From Erinaceus europaeus (lineage: Eukaryota > Chordata > Mammalia > Eulipotyphla > Erinaceidae), in assembly GCF_950295315.1 (NCBI RefSeq), contig NC_080172.1, positions 113,043,512-113,107,511 on the forward strand: DNA of 64,000 nt. Direction: 5' to 3'. The notes under the pieces were generated by a model that ran no database searches, was not told where the DNA came from, and was given only the letters and a program-made list of their open reading frames with translations. Numbering within the stretch: position 1 is the stretch's first letter; each line of letters starts with the position of its first letter. The translations under genes were made by a program, and so were the position numbers. Shown piece after piece: positions 1 to 9,768 of this stretch.

Positions 1-69
1 TTGAACCCAGGTCCTTGTGCACTGTCATGTGTGCACTTAACCAACCAGGTGCGCCACCGCCTGGCCCCC
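1..69 (-). repeat. SINE 5' end (tRNA-derived), cut by window edge
   Basis: The sequence reads as the reverse complement of the promoter end of the local tRNA-derived SINE: a ttgaacccaggtcc block (B box on the minus strand), then gcgccaccgcctggcccc, which is the 5' terminus. The rest of the element lies left of the window. Confidence 0.85.
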
Positions 70-359
70 AGATAGCCACCTTTCAATCAAGATTTCCTTA
101 CCATGCTTTACTGAGTGTCCATCAAGTATTATTTCAATTAGATGTTAAGAAGTTAACCTCAGCTGATAAGTCGAAGCAATTGTCACGTGGACAGTTAGAG
201 GAGGAAAGTTGCAGACAAATGGAGCAGCAAGGACAAAGAACCGAAGAAGCAGTAACCTGTGTGCTTAGAGTGGCAGCTGGGTGGGTGGCACTGGCAGAGC
301 AGGGCAGGCATGGGCAGAACTAGGAGAGATGAGCTCTAAGCAGAGGGCCCCACCTTGCC
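70..359. other. No recognisable feature
   Basis: I see no repeat or conserved coding segment here. The open frame on the plus strand begins inside the SINE and has no family resemblance. Confidence 0.5.
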
Positions 360-525
360 CTTCTCTTTCCCCCCCTTTTATTTTTACTTGATAGGACAGA
401 GAGAAATTGAAAGGAGGGGATAGAGAAGGGAAGAGAAAGAGAGACACCTGTAGCCCTGATTCCCCCATGAGGACTGGGAACTTGAACCTGGGTCCTTGAG
501 TATGGTAATATATGTAACTCCCCCC
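360..525 (-). repeat. SINE fragment, minus
   Basis: Diverged minus-strand SINE body: ttgataggacagagagaaattg, then a GA-rich stretch, acacctgtagccctg, and cttgaacctgggtcc. The 5' terminal block is degenerate after the B-box region, so this is an older copy. Confidence 0.7.
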
Positions 526-535
526 TCAAATACTT

Positions 536-820
536 TTTTTTTTTTTTTTTTTTTTTGCTTCTAGGGTTATCACTGGGGCCAGCACAATGAATCCACTGCT
601 TCTGGAGGCCTTTTTTTTTTTTTTTGCATTGTTGTTGGACGGGACAGAGAGATATTGAAAGCGGAGGGGAAGAGAAAGATAGATACCTACAGACTTGCTT
701 CACCACTTGTGAAGCGACCCCCCTGCAGGTGAGGAGCCGGGGTTCCAATCAGGATCCTTATGCTGATCCTTGTGCTTTGTACTGTGTGCACTTAACCTGG
801 TGCACTACCGCCCGGCCCCC
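536..820 (-). repeat. SINE type A, minus, with target duplication
   Basis: Complete minus-strand SINE from a poly-T (the poly-A tail) through ctagggttatcactggggcc and gcttcaccacttgtgaagcg to cgcccggcccc. It is bracketed by near-identical 10-base repeats, tcaaatactt at 526-535 and tcaattactt at 821-830, which I read as the TSD. Confidence 0.9.
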
Positions 821-830
821 TCAATTACTT

Positions 831-1166
831 GTCCTTGTTTCCAGCAGGTCTGTTGACTTGGGACAGCCATCTGTATACACTATCATTCTCCCTGGGCTCC
901 ACTGGAGAGTCAGAAGTCAGGCTCTGGAGATCTGCTTTATGTAATAAATGATGAAGCTGCAGGTGGGGCCAGGAATCCATGAACAGAATCCAAGTGACAC
1001 AGAGCACAGGACTTGGAATGAGACCAATAAATGTGGTTTCAAATCCGAAGTTTTCACTTATATTTGTAAGTGACCCTCACTCTGTGGCTGCTTCACTTTA
1101 TTAAAAATACACCTTGCAATCACAACTGTCTTTTGAATTCCATGTATCTGTGTAAGAGAAATTACC
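831..1166. other. No recognisable feature
   Basis: Apparently unique AT-moderate DNA. No coding conservation or repeat family was recognised. Confidence 0.5.
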
Positions 1167-1446
1167 TCATGGACCCTCTTTTTTTTTTTTTTTGCATCCA
1201 GGGTTATTGCTGGGACTTAGTACCTGCACTGAGAATCCACTGCAGGGACTTGCAGTGGTGCACTGGGTTAAATGCACATAGTATAAAGCACAAGGACCCT
1301 CCTAAAGATTCACGCCAAGACTCCAGGTCAAGCTCCTGGCTCTCCTCCTGCAGTGGGGATGCTTCACAAGAAGGGAAGCAGGTCTGCAGATGTCTGTCTT
1401 TCTCTCCTCCTCTCTACCATCCCCTTCTCTCCTAATTTCTCTCTCC
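1167..1446. repeat. SINE type A with 5' inversion
   Basis: Left part (about 1177-1240) is the minus-strand 3' end of a SINE: poly-T, then gcatccagggttattgctgg and the tgcactgagaatccactg block. Right part (about 1241-1446) is plus-strand and begins with the SINE 5' end (cagtggtgcactgggttaaa) and runs to aatttctctctccattt. The 5' terminus sits at the internal junction and an internal site sits at the outer edge, as twin priming produces. Two independent fragments abutting by chance remain possible. Confidence 0.7.
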
Positions 1447-2238
1447 ATTTTTTTATTTTATTTTTTTTTATTTAAGAAAGGATAAATTAACAAAACCATA
1501 GGGTAGGAGGGGTACAACTCCACACAATTCCCACCACCCAATCTCCATATCCCACCCCCTCCCCTGATAGCTTTCCCATTCTCTAGCCCTCTGGGAGCAT
1601 GGACCCAAGGTCATTGTGGGTTGCAGAAGGTAGAAGGTCTGGCTTCTGTAATTGCTTCCCCGCTGAACATGGACGTTGACTGGTTGGTCCATACTCCCAG
1701 TCTGCCTCTCTCTTTCCCTAGTAGGGTGGGTCTCTGGGGAAGCGGAGCTCCAGGACACATTGGTGGGGTCTTCAGTCCAGGGAAGCCTGGCCCGCATCCT
1801 GATGACATCTGGAACCTGGTGATTGAAAAGAGAGTTAACATACAAAGCCAAACAAATTGTTGAGCAATCATGGACGCAAAGGTTGGAATAGTGGAGAGGA
1901 AGTGTTAGGGGGTTACTCACTGCAAACTCTAGTGTACTTCTGCTTTCAGGTATACATTTTGCACTAGTTTATGGATACGTGTGAACATATGCTCTCTCTC
2001 ATAGAAACTGGTGTATATCTAGGTTTTGGGACTTTGTTAGAAAGTGAACCACCTGGGATGGAATTTCCTATGAAAGGAAAGGTCTCACTCGAGTAATGAA
2101 GCTGAAGAGTTGTCATTCCACAAGTGAAGTCTCTGGACACAGTCTGAAGTGAAGCATGTTGAGGTGGCAATCGTTGTGATCAGCAGATGCAACATTATTT
2201 GATATGGATTGGGAGAGGCATATGGGAAAGTTGGCCCT
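1447..2238 (-). repeat. L1 3' UTR (long-UTR lineage), minus, 3' segment
   Basis: T-rich start (the poly-A side), then ggataaattaacaaaaccat, aattcccaccacc, ctgggagcatggaccc, and gcagaaggtagaaggtctgg. It matches other copies in this window, for example 21446-22260, 42285-43745 and 58266-59145. It ends at ggccctatcc, where the orientation flips. No coding content. Confidence 0.85.
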
Positions 2239-2572
2239 ATCCATTTTTTTTTAATCACTGGTTATTAATATGAGAGGGGGAAAATTTATTGTATGTCTTG
2301 AAGTTTTTTAAAACACAGACTTAGTCTTTTTAATATATAGGCTGTGTATTTGATATGCGGACTCTCTCAAAAGCGTAGACCAAGTAGATCAGAAGCAACC
2401 AATAGCACAGCTATATACCAGATACTGGGTACTGTACAGCAAACCATAACAAAAGGACTTTTCAAAGTTAACCCAATTACCAAATAATGTGATGATAACA
2501 TTAACTATCGATTGTCTTTTGGAACCCTAAGACAGCAGGAACCTCACATCTCCACTATAGAGCCTCTAATTT
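2239..2572 (+). repeat. L1 3' UTR, inverted proximal segment
   Basis: Plus-strand copy of the 3' UTR region that lies nearer ORF2 in the contiguous minus-strand L1 at 21446-23640 (reverse complement of about 22290-22590). Shared blocks include taatatgagagggggaaaa, agaccaagtagatcagaagc and acctcacatctccactatag. It abuts the minus-strand distal segment on its left and reads as the inverted half of one twin-primed insertion. Confidence 0.85.
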
Positions 2573-2685
2573 CTCTCTTCTATCCAAAAAAGTTGAAAAA
2601 GTGGCCACAGGATCAGAGGATTTGTAGTGCAGGCACCGAGCCCCAGCAATAACTGAAAGCAAAAAAATAAATAAATAAATAAAAT
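2573..2685 (+). repeat. SINE type A 3' fragment, plus
   Basis: Only the tail half is present: aatttctctcttctatcc, ggccacaggatcagaggatt, gcaggcaccgagccccagca, then an (AATA)n tail. It is 5' truncated. Confidence 0.8.
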
Positions 2686-2689
2686 AACT

Positions 2690-2932
2690 ACTGATCCTGG
2701 CAGCTATTTTTTTTTTCATTTTATTGAATAGGACACAGAGAAATTGAGAAAGAGGAGGGGGAAATAAAGAGGGAGAAAAACATAGAGGCAACTCTAGGCC
2801 TACTTCACAGCGTGTGAAATGACACCCTCCCCAAATGGGGAGTTGGGGCTTGAACTTGGATCCTTGCAACAGTCCTTGTGCTTCATACTATGTGCGCTTA
2901 ACCAGTGTGCCACTGCACAAGTCTCTCTAAGT
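2690..2932 (-). repeat. SINE type A, minus, 3' truncated
   Basis: Minus-strand SINE starting at gatcctggcagctatttttt and ending near tgtgcgcttaaccagtgtgc. The outermost 3' tail block is missing. With the preceding plus fragment it forms short inverted arms, but its poly-A position argues for two separate SINEs. Confidence 0.8.
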
Positions 2933-2935
2933 AGT

Positions 2936-3686
2936 GATAGAGCCAGTGGTTGAATCCAGTCTGTCTGATGCTATGTTTGTCTATACTATGCCTCTCATAA
3001 TCTCAGACTTGTACGAGGGCTAAGTCAGTTAACAGGGTGTTTGAGTAGTATTGGCAGATTGTCAAGTGCTATGTAAGTGTGTATTGTCACTGTTATTATA
3101 GATGGGACTTGGGGTTAAGTTCTGAGGTGACCCTGACATCTAAGGACAATATTGGCCACATCAGTTGGCAGTGGCCTTTGAGTGACAGCTGAATATTCTG
3201 CCACTGAAGACCACAGAGGACTTCATGGTGAATAGATTTTATCCTGCTCTCACTGCAAACTGTTATTTACACGGTACAATTTAGCAATGTCTGCTGCATA
3301 TACATTTTGCTAATTAATTTATGTTAACATCCATGTGTGTCATGGATCAATATAAACAGCCTTGTATTGTGTCCTTGGAGACTGAGAACAAACCTCACGT
3401 CAGTACCTCCAGCACGTTGGCGACCTTTCCAGCCCTTTTCTCTGCAGGGGAAAGGAACGCAGACAGATAACTGTGGCTTATCTAGATTTTGCCACATTGC
3501 TACGTATGCCTGTTTCCAATCAATCTAGGTAGACAAGCTTGTACTCCAAATCAATTTTAACATCAAATTGATCAAATTGCTGGCAATGATACTGACATGC
3601 ATATCAACCTGAGGCTAGAGATTTTATATAAACTTGAGGTAAATCTTGCTTGGATAATAAATTCAGTTGACAGGACTTGTGGAAAA
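2936..3686. other. No recognisable feature
   Basis: About 750 bases without a repeat I can name and without a credible exon. Confidence 0.5.
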
Positions 3687-3690
3687 GTGT

Positions 3691-3728
<38 letters not shown>

Positions 3729-3747
3729 AGGAGAGAGAGAGAGAGAT
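3687..3747. repeat. (TG)n followed by (AG)n microsatellite
   Basis: A TG run with one TATG interruption passes directly into aagagaaggagagagagaga. Confidence 0.95.
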
Positions 3748-4345
3748 CTCTGCTTGTGATTTTTGAACTGGAGAGATTTCTTATTTACTTGGCTCAGGCA
3801 ATAAACCTGAACCTGCCTGAATCATTATCATCAAATGTGAGTGTCCAGAAATAGCACTCATACCTGACCTGACCTTTTCAATGTGAAAACAGCTGACTCT
3901 GGAGCAGGAAATTGAAGTTTCTGCAGAAGAAAGAGATCGGGCTGAATGAGATGGGAGGAACCCAGAACTGGAGATCTGCAAAGTCCTGGTGTGGGTGGGG
4001 TGGGGTGAGCTGGGTGGAGGGTCTCCATTCAACCCACTCCATTAGACTGAAAAGTCTGAGTGAGGTTCCTCAGGACCTTTACAGGAATCGTGAGATTCTT
4101 GTTCACGTTTAGATACTCTCCTGAGATAGTGCCGTTAAAGCAGTTGATATAAAAATCAAATTACATTTTTAGAACATAGAAAGCAGCTGTATTTTTTAAT
4201 TATTTTAAAAATGATTGTATTAAAATGGAATACCTGAATGTAGTTTAAAAATCAGATAATTCTGTAAGGTTTCTGGCAAAAAAGTAGCAGTTACTTGGGT
4301 TTTCTCTGTACCCTCCTTCAGCCCTGCTACCCAGAAGCCACTGCT
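3748..4345. other. No recognisable feature
   Basis: Unique-looking sequence including a G-rich tggtgtgggtggggtggggtg stretch near 3990. No exon is supported. Confidence 0.5.
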
Positions 4346-4545
4346 CCTGAGGATTTTTTTTTTTTTACTATTAATGGTTTACAGTATACAGTAAAATACA
4401 ATATTTTGTACATGTATAACACTTACACATAACAATTCAACCCCCACTAGGTCCTCCTCTGCCATTATGTTCCAGGAGCCCCACATCCCCACACGAGTCT
4501 TTTTACTTTGGTGCAGTACACCAGATTTTTGCCCTTTTAAAAAGT
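4346..4545 (-). repeat. L1 3' end (short-UTR lineage), minus
   Basis: Poly-T, then taatggtttacagtatacagt, tcctcctctgccattatg, and ctttggtgcagtacacca. It matches the minus-strand L1 3' ends at 20231 and 41507, and the reverse of the 3' UTR of the complete L1 ending at 53330. Confidence 0.8.
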
Positions 4546-4552
4546 ACACTTA

Positions 4553-4757
4553 GAGGGTAAGGTAGTGGAGCAGCTGGTTAAATGCTCACATTACAGTGCA
4601 CAGGGACTCAGGTTCAAGCCCCCAGTTCCCACCTGATTCACAAGTGGTAAAGCAGGCCTGCAGGCCTCTCTCTTTCTCTATCTCCTCCTCCCCTCTTAAT
4701 TTATCCGTTTCTGTCCAATAGTAAATAAGTAAATAAAATATTAAATAAATAAGTAAA
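4553..4757 (+). repeat. SINE type C, plus
   Basis: Plus-strand SINE: ggtagtggagcagctggtta, ggttcaagcccccagttccc (B box), gcaggcctgcaggcctctct, then an (AATA)-rich tail. Confidence 0.85.
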
Positions 4758-4779
4758 AGTATATTTTGGATTAAGAAGT

Positions 4780-4915
4780 GTGGCCATGAAGTAGCAGTTG
4801 CTACAAGTTGCTGTCCTGATCAACTAGTTAAAAACAACAGAAAAAAAACACCTGAAAACTCCACAAAATACAACCAGGATTTTTTCAGAAACTTACAGGA
4901 TTTTGGTTCTTAATT
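4780..4915 (+). repeat. Fragment related to repeat at 61.1 kb (L1 5' UTR-like)
   Basis: The stretch cacctgaaaactccacaaaa / tacaaccaggattttttcag matches ctcctgaaaactcagtaaaa / tacagccagcatttctttag at 61180-61225, in the same orientation. In the right-hand copy it lies upstream of sequence that may be an L1 5' UTR. Its class is inferred. Confidence 0.5.
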
Positions 4916-4920
4916 TTAAT

Positions 4921-4978
4921 GAAATATGGAGAGAAAGGGAGAGAGAGAGAGAGAGAGAAGAGAAAGCGAGAGGAACAG

Positions 4979-5009
<31 letters not shown>

Positions 5010-5155
5010 GAACAGGGAGAGAGAGAGTGAGAGAGAGAGGGAAACAGCACCACTGCACTGCTCTGGTTTATAGTGGTACTAGGAATTGAACTTAGGACTT
5101 TGCTGCCTCAGGCATGAACATTCTTAACACTTGTGCTAGCTCACCTCCCTGTCCT
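4921..5155 (-). repeat. SINE type D, minus, with expanded GA tract
   Basis: A long imperfect (AG)n tract leads into ctgctctggtttatagtggt, ggaattgaacttaggacttt (minus-strand B box) and gcctcaggcatgaacattc. The promoter end is degenerate. Confidence 0.75.
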
Positions 5156-5660
5156 GAATTTTTGTCTTTTTTATGCCCCCCCTTTTCCCCTATGCCTTCC
5201 CCCATAGTACAATTGCATCTTCTTAGAGTTATTGTTGTTTCGATTACTATGCAAATAATGTTTACTGCTGAGTCAGGGAGTATGATTATCTTGCTATAAT
5301 TATATTTCCCTTTTCTCTCAGTTTACTAATAAGATATTTAATACCATTCTTGTTGTATGCACTTTGTCTATTGGGATTTTAATTTTTGTTAAATACAAAA
5401 ATATACCTCCCAAGTATCTTCCCTCCAGATATTTTATATAGTATTTACCTTGACAGGGAAGTTGTGTTCTTGCTTACTTATCTGACCTCCATTATCTCAC
5501 CATAATGATTGTAATTGATTTAAAAAAAAAAAACATTCTATCATGTTGAAGTTAATAGAAATATCAACAATTTTAGCTGTATTAAACCATATAATCCATA
5601 ACCATATAAGTGCATCAATGTTGCTGTGCAACCAACCCTACCATTTGTCTCTGGAACTCT
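5156..5660. other. No recognisable feature
   Basis: AT-rich unique-looking sequence with a 12-A run near 5521. The last 100 bases (taatccataaccatataag) may be an old interspersed repeat that I cannot name. Confidence 0.45.
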
Positions 5661-5918
5661 CTCTCTCACCTCCTCCAGGGTTATTGTTGGGGCTTGGTGC
5701 CAGCACTATGAAATCACTGCTCTTGGTGGCCATTTTTCCCCCCTTTTTATTAGACAGGACAGAGAGAAATTGAGAGTGCAGGGGAGAAAGAAAGACACTT
5801 GCTGCTCTGCTTTTCCACTTGTGAAGTGAGGAGCTGGGCCTTGAATCCAGATCTGCACACAGCTCCTTGTGCTTCCTACGATGTGCTCTTAACCAGGAGC
5901 GCCACCTTCTGACCCCCA
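5661..5918 (-). repeat. SINE type A, minus
   Basis: Begins cctccagggttattgttggg and continues through ggacagagagaaattgagag and cttgtgaagtgaggagctgg to gcgccaccttctgaccccc. It is slightly shortened between the clamp region and the B box. Confidence 0.9.
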
Positions 5919-5939
5919 GCCAGAACTCTTTTTTAAAAA

Positions 5940-6082
5940 AATAAATGTTCCTAAAGTAGAACACTGAAAATAATGAACACTATCCCCACTCCCCATCTCC
6001 TATCCCCTGGCACTCATTGTTCTTTCTGTTTCTGTGAGTTTAGCTAGTCTGTGTACTGATTATATGTGACCCCATGGAGGAT
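5940..6082 (-). repeat. Ancient L1 fragment (left part)
   Basis: Sequence such as tttctgtttctgtgagttta resembles old mammalian L1 3' ORF2/UTR regions on the minus strand. The matching continuation (gatgttccattgtatgtatc) lies beyond the microsatellite at about 6670. Recognised from memory and diverged. Confidence 0.5.
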
Positions 6083-6149
6083 TTCTTCTTCTTCTTCTTC
6101 TTCTTCTTCTTCTTCTTCTTCTTCTTCTTCTTCTTCTTCTTCTTCTTCT

Positions 6150-6220
<71 letters not shown>

Positions 6221-6377
6221 TCCTTCTCCTTCTCCTTCTCCTTCTCCTTCTCCTTCTCCTTCTCCTTCTCCTTCTCCTTCTCCTTCTCCTTCTCCTTCTC
6301 CTTCTCCTTCTCCTTCTCCTTCTCCTTCTTCTTCTTCTTCTTCTTCTTCTTCTTCTTCTTCTTCTTCTTCTTCTTCT

Positions 6378-6409
<32 letters not shown>

Positions 6410-6603
6410 CTCTTCCTCTCCTTCTCCTTCTCCTTCTCCTTCTCCTTCTCCTTCTCCTTCTCCTTCTCCTTCTTCACCTTCTCCTCCTCCTTCTCCTCCT
6501 CCTCCTTCTTCTTTCTCCATCTTCTTCTTCTTCTTCACCTTCTCCTTCTCCTCCTCCTTCTCCTCCTCCTTCTTTCTCCTCCTCCTCCTCCTTCTTCTGT
6601 CTC
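6083..6603. repeat. CTT / CCTTCT compound microsatellite, about 520 bp
   Basis: Ordered blocks: (TTC)n to about 6172, mixed CTC/CTT to 6214, a hexamer (CTTCTC)n to about 6327, (CTT)n to about 6400, hexamers again to about 6470, then decayed CTC/CTT variants. Strand asymmetry is complete (pure pyrimidine on plus), so triplex/H-DNA formation is possible. The serine-, phenylalanine- and glutamate-rich translations are artefacts. Confidence 0.97.
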
Positions 6604-6698
6604 TCTTTAGTAGTTTTTCTGTATTGTATGTATGTCATGTGCCATAATTTCCCTTTTTAAAGACCAAATGATGTTCCATTGTATGTATCTGTCAGGTC
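6604..6698 (-). repeat. Ancient L1 fragment (right part)
   Basis: ccaaatgatgttccattgta fits the widely shared L1 ORF2 3' region on the minus strand and pairs with the fragment left of the microsatellite. Confidence 0.5.
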
Positions 6699-6975
6699 TT
6701 TTTTTTTCTTTGCCTCGAGGGTTATCACTGGAGCTTGGTGCCTGCACTATGAATACACTGCTCCTGTGGACATTCTTTTTTGGATAAGGGAGGGAAGGGA
6801 GGGAGAAGAGAGAGAGGAGAGAGGAGAGAGAAAGGAGAGGAGAGGAGAGAGAGACCGAGATCACTTGTGATGTGACCCCCCCTGAAGGTGGGGAGCCAGG
6901 TGGTCAAACTCAGATTGTTGCACAGGTCCTTGTTCCTCGTGCTTTGTGTCCTTAACCCAGGGTGCTACCATCCAA
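6699..6975 (-). repeat. SINE type A, minus
   Basis: Poly-T, cctcgagggttatcactgga, ctgcactatgaatacactgc, an expanded GGGA/GAGA tract in the middle, then cttgtgatgtgacccccc and ttaacccagggtgctaccatc. Confidence 0.85.
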
Positions 6976-7206
6976 AAAAAAAAAAAAAAAAAAAGGAAGA
7001 AAGAAAAAAGCTTACCTGAGAGGCTGAAATAGATAGCAAGATAGCATAATGGTTATGCAAAAGACTTTCATGCCTGAAGCTCCAAAGTCCCAGGTTCAGT
7101 CCCCAGTACCACCTTAAGTCAGAGCTGAGTAGTGTACTAGTGTCTCTCTGTATGTATTTTTCTGTCTTTCTCTGTCATTATGAATAAATAAAATATTTAA
7201 AAAATG
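6976..7206 (+). repeat. A-rich run plus SINE type D, plus
   Basis: A 20-A run with GAAA variants (6976-7010) precedes a SINE: tagcataatggttatgcaaa (A-box-like), ccaggttcagtccccagtac (B box), and an aataaataaaatattta tail. The A run sits at the 5' edge of the type A SINE, not at its tail, so it likely belongs to another event. Confidence 0.8.
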
Positions 7207-7560
7207 GAAAGAAATTCACCTGAGGTGTAATGAGCGAGAGGCAGAGCCATTGTCTTTTTTTTTCTTTTCTATTGATGTGCATGAAATTGACCCAAATTGT
7301 GGAAGTTTAGAAAGAATAGTCTTTGACACTCTTTCGTGGTTCTGTGCCTCAGCTGGACTCAGTGGGGTGGTTCTGCAGTGTGTCTCTCACGTGGTCGACT
7401 GACTTGACTGGGATGGACATCCGAATGGCTTTTCTGACGTGTGTCTTCACTGTGATTCTCCACCTGGTATCTCTCTCTGTCCTCATCTGAAGCCTGGGTT
7501 TCTGACATAGTGGTTCAGTGCTGTCTGGGCACTGACACAGGATTTGATCTATCAGGTTAG
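7207..7560. other. No recognisable feature
   Basis: Unique-looking segment, slightly GC-richer than its surroundings. No exon is supported. Confidence 0.5.
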
Positions 7561-7574
7561 AAACATCCCCCAGG

Positions 7575-7847
7575 AGGGAGACAGGCGGTAGTACAGCTGG
7601 TTAAGCACACTAGGTGCAAAGCGCAAGGACCAGAGTAAGGTGTGAGCCCCCGGCTCCCCACTTGCAGGGGAGTCACTTCACAGGTGGTGAAGCAGGTCTG
7701 CAGGTGTCTATCTTTCTTTCGCCACTCTCTGTCTTCCCCTCCTCTCTCTAGTTCTCTCTGTCCTATCCAACAACGACAACATCAACAACAACAACAACAA
7801 CAAAACAAAGGAAACAAAGGGGGAAAATAAAGAAAAAAGAAAAAAAG
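7575..7847 (+). repeat. SINE type B, plus, with TSD
   Basis: Starts ggagacaggcggtagtacag, then agcccccggctccccacttg, gaagcaggtctgcaggtgtc, and a CAA/AACAAC tail. Flanks are aaacatcccccagg (7561-7574) and aaacattccccagg (7848-7861), a 14-base TSD with one mismatch. Confidence 0.95.
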
Positions 7848-8130
7848 AAACATTCCCCAGGTCCACTAAGTTCCAGGGCAGTGGAGAAGAGACTCCATTG
7901 TAAGATTGAGAGACAGCTAAGTCATAGCATCATCCTGGGGTGAGGATTCTGCTGTGGCAAGAATTCCAGACTCTAGCAGTCGGGCTCCCCTACTTGCATA
8001 ACCACCTTCCTATTTTGCTCTCTTATTAGCTTATTATTCTTGTCAAATTACATTTTTCACGTAGCACTGGGGAATGAATCCAGGGCTCCATGTATCTGTG
8101 GTACCACCACCAAACCATCACCTTATGTCA

Positions 8131-8312
8131 TGCTTTTTTCATTCTTCCCCTCCCCACTCATTTTGTTGCCCTTGTTGCTGCCCTTGTCATTATTGCTATA
8201 ATGACACTCCCCACTGCAGGTGGGGAGTCGGGGCCTCGAACCGAGATCCTTACACTGGTCCTTGCTCTTCATGCCATGTGCACTCAACCCACTGTACAAC
8301 TGCCTAACCCCT
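8131..8312 (-). repeat. SINE type B, minus, internally deleted
   Basis: Tail side ttttgttgcccttgttgctg joins almost directly to cactgcaggtggggagtcgg. The region that normally holds gacagagagaaat and acacctgcagacctgc is missing. Confidence 0.8.
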
Positions 8313-8465
8313 GTTTTTTTTTTTTAATTTTATTATTCTTTACTTGAGAAAATGACACAGCAGAGATATTGCAGCACTACTCCATCCAGGGAACCCTGCC
8401 AGGGCCATTCGCAAGTTCCCCTGTGGTGCCATGGGTCAAACCCAGGGTGTCTTGCACTACAAGTC
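8313..8465 (-). repeat. Probable old SINE fragment, minus
   Basis: A poly-T and a gtcaaacccagggtgtcttg block resemble a minus-strand tRNA-derived SINE, but the middle is not alignable by eye. Confidence 0.4.
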
Positions 8466-8472
8466 ATGTGCA

Positions 8473-8764
8473 CAAGGTTATTGCTGGGCCCAATGCTGGC
8501 ACTATGAATCCACTGCTCCTGATGGCCTTTTCCCTCTCATTTTTTTTATTGGGTGGGACAGAGACAAATTGATAGAGGAAGGGAAGATAGAGAGGGGGAG
8601 AGAAAGACAGACACCTGCAGATCTGTTTCCTTGCTTGTGAAGCGACCCCCTTGCAAATGAGAAGGGGTGGGACTTGAGCAGTGAGTCTTGAACCAGGGTC
8701 CTTGCACCAGTTCTTGCGCTTTGTACTATGTGCTCTTAACCCAGTGAGCCACCACCCGGCCCCC
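8473..8764 (-). repeat. SINE type A, minus
   Basis: From aaggttattgctgggcccaa through ggacagagacaaattgatag to gagccaccacccggccccc. A short extra segment (ttgagcagtgagtcttgaac) near the B box looks like a local duplication. Confidence 0.9.
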
Positions 8765-8765
8765 T

Positions 8766-8982
8766 ATTATTTATTTTTTAATTTATTTTTATGAAAGAAT
8801 GAGGACAGAGGAAGAGCAAAGCACTCTGCCATCCATGGTGCTCTACTTTTTTTTTTTTTTTTTTTTACCAGAGCACTGCTCTGCTCCAGCTGATGGTAGT
8901 GTGGGGATTCAACCTGGGGACTTTTGGAGCCTCAAGCAGGAGAGTCTTTTACATAACCATTATGCTACCTGCCCTCTGCCCT
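8766..8982 (-). repeat. SINE type D, minus
   Basis: Contains gagcactgctctgctccagc, ggattcaacctggggacttt and cataaccattatgctacctg, the reverse of the type D promoter. A T run (about 8848-8868) lies inside the element. Confidence 0.85.
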
Positions 8983-9140
8983 ACTCTTTTTGTCTTTGCT
9001 GCTCTCATGAGGCTTTAGACATGCAACACAGGCACTTTACTGATCAGCAACCTCCTTTGCTTCTCAGAACTATATTAGGAGAGCATTGTTGGGCCTTTCT
9101 GTTACATAGAAAGTTATGCAGTTTCTAGGAGTAGAACAAA

Positions 9141-9298
9141 TAACTTGGACTGGAGTTGGTGCACTGCACCTAAGTAAAAGACTCGTGGGGGGGGTGGCTG
9201 GGGGGTTCAGGTCCTGGAATGTGATGCCAGAGGAGGACCTAGTGGAGGTTGTTTTGTTATGAAGAAATATTATGCATGTACAAAATACTGTATTTCAA
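9141..9298 (+). repeat. L1 3' UTR (short-UTR lineage), plus, left part
   Basis: actggagttggtgcactgca, aaaagactcgtggggggg and gaggacctagtggaggttgt match the 3' UTR of the L1 ending at 53330. It is interrupted by the SINE at 9309-9581. Confidence 0.9.
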
Positions 9299-9308
9299 TG
9301 TCAACTTT

Positions 9309-9581
9309 TAAAAAATATGTATTTATTTATTTACTCCCTTTTGTTGCCCTTGTTGTTTTATTGTTGTTGTTACTGATGTCATTGTTGTTGGATAGGGCAG
9401 AGAGAAATAGAGAGAGGAGGGGAAGACAGAGAGGGGGAGAGAAAGACAGACACCTGTAGACCTGCTTCACCACCTGTGAAGCGACTCCCCTACAGGTGGG
9501 GAACCGGGGGCTCGAACCCGAATCCTTACGCCAGTCCTTGCTCTTCATGCGCTTAACCTGCTGTGCTACCGCCTGACTCCC
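9309..9581 (-). repeat. SINE type B, minus, inserted in L1 3' UTR
   Basis: Tail ttttgttgcccttgttgttt, body gggcagagagaaatagagag, 5' end gctgtgctaccgcctgactc. Perfect 10-base TSD tgtcaacttt at 9299-9308 and 9582-9591. Confidence 0.95.
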
Positions 9582-9640
9582 TGTCAACTTTAAACCATGA
9601 ATATACCAATAAAGAAATAAAAAAATGACACACCATAAAG
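9582..9640 (+). repeat. L1 3' UTR, plus, right part with poly-A signal
   Basis: Continues the L1 3' end after the SINE. It has accaataaagaaataaaaaa, which contains AATAAA just before the tail. Confidence 0.85.
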
Positions 9641-9768
9641 AAAAGAGTAGAACAAATAAAGTTAAAGGATAAGGAGACCAATTGTTCTTCCTTCCAAACC
9701 ATACGCCTTGGGAAAGTTACTTAACTTTCATGTTCCTGGGTTTTCTTCTCAGTAAAATATAAATCATG

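Noticed and set aside
6040..6647. Open frames of up to 193 codons in four frames across 6.0-6.6 kb
   Set aside because: They are translations of a CTT/CCTTCT microsatellite (poly-Ser, Phe, Leu, Glu, Lys). No coding signal.
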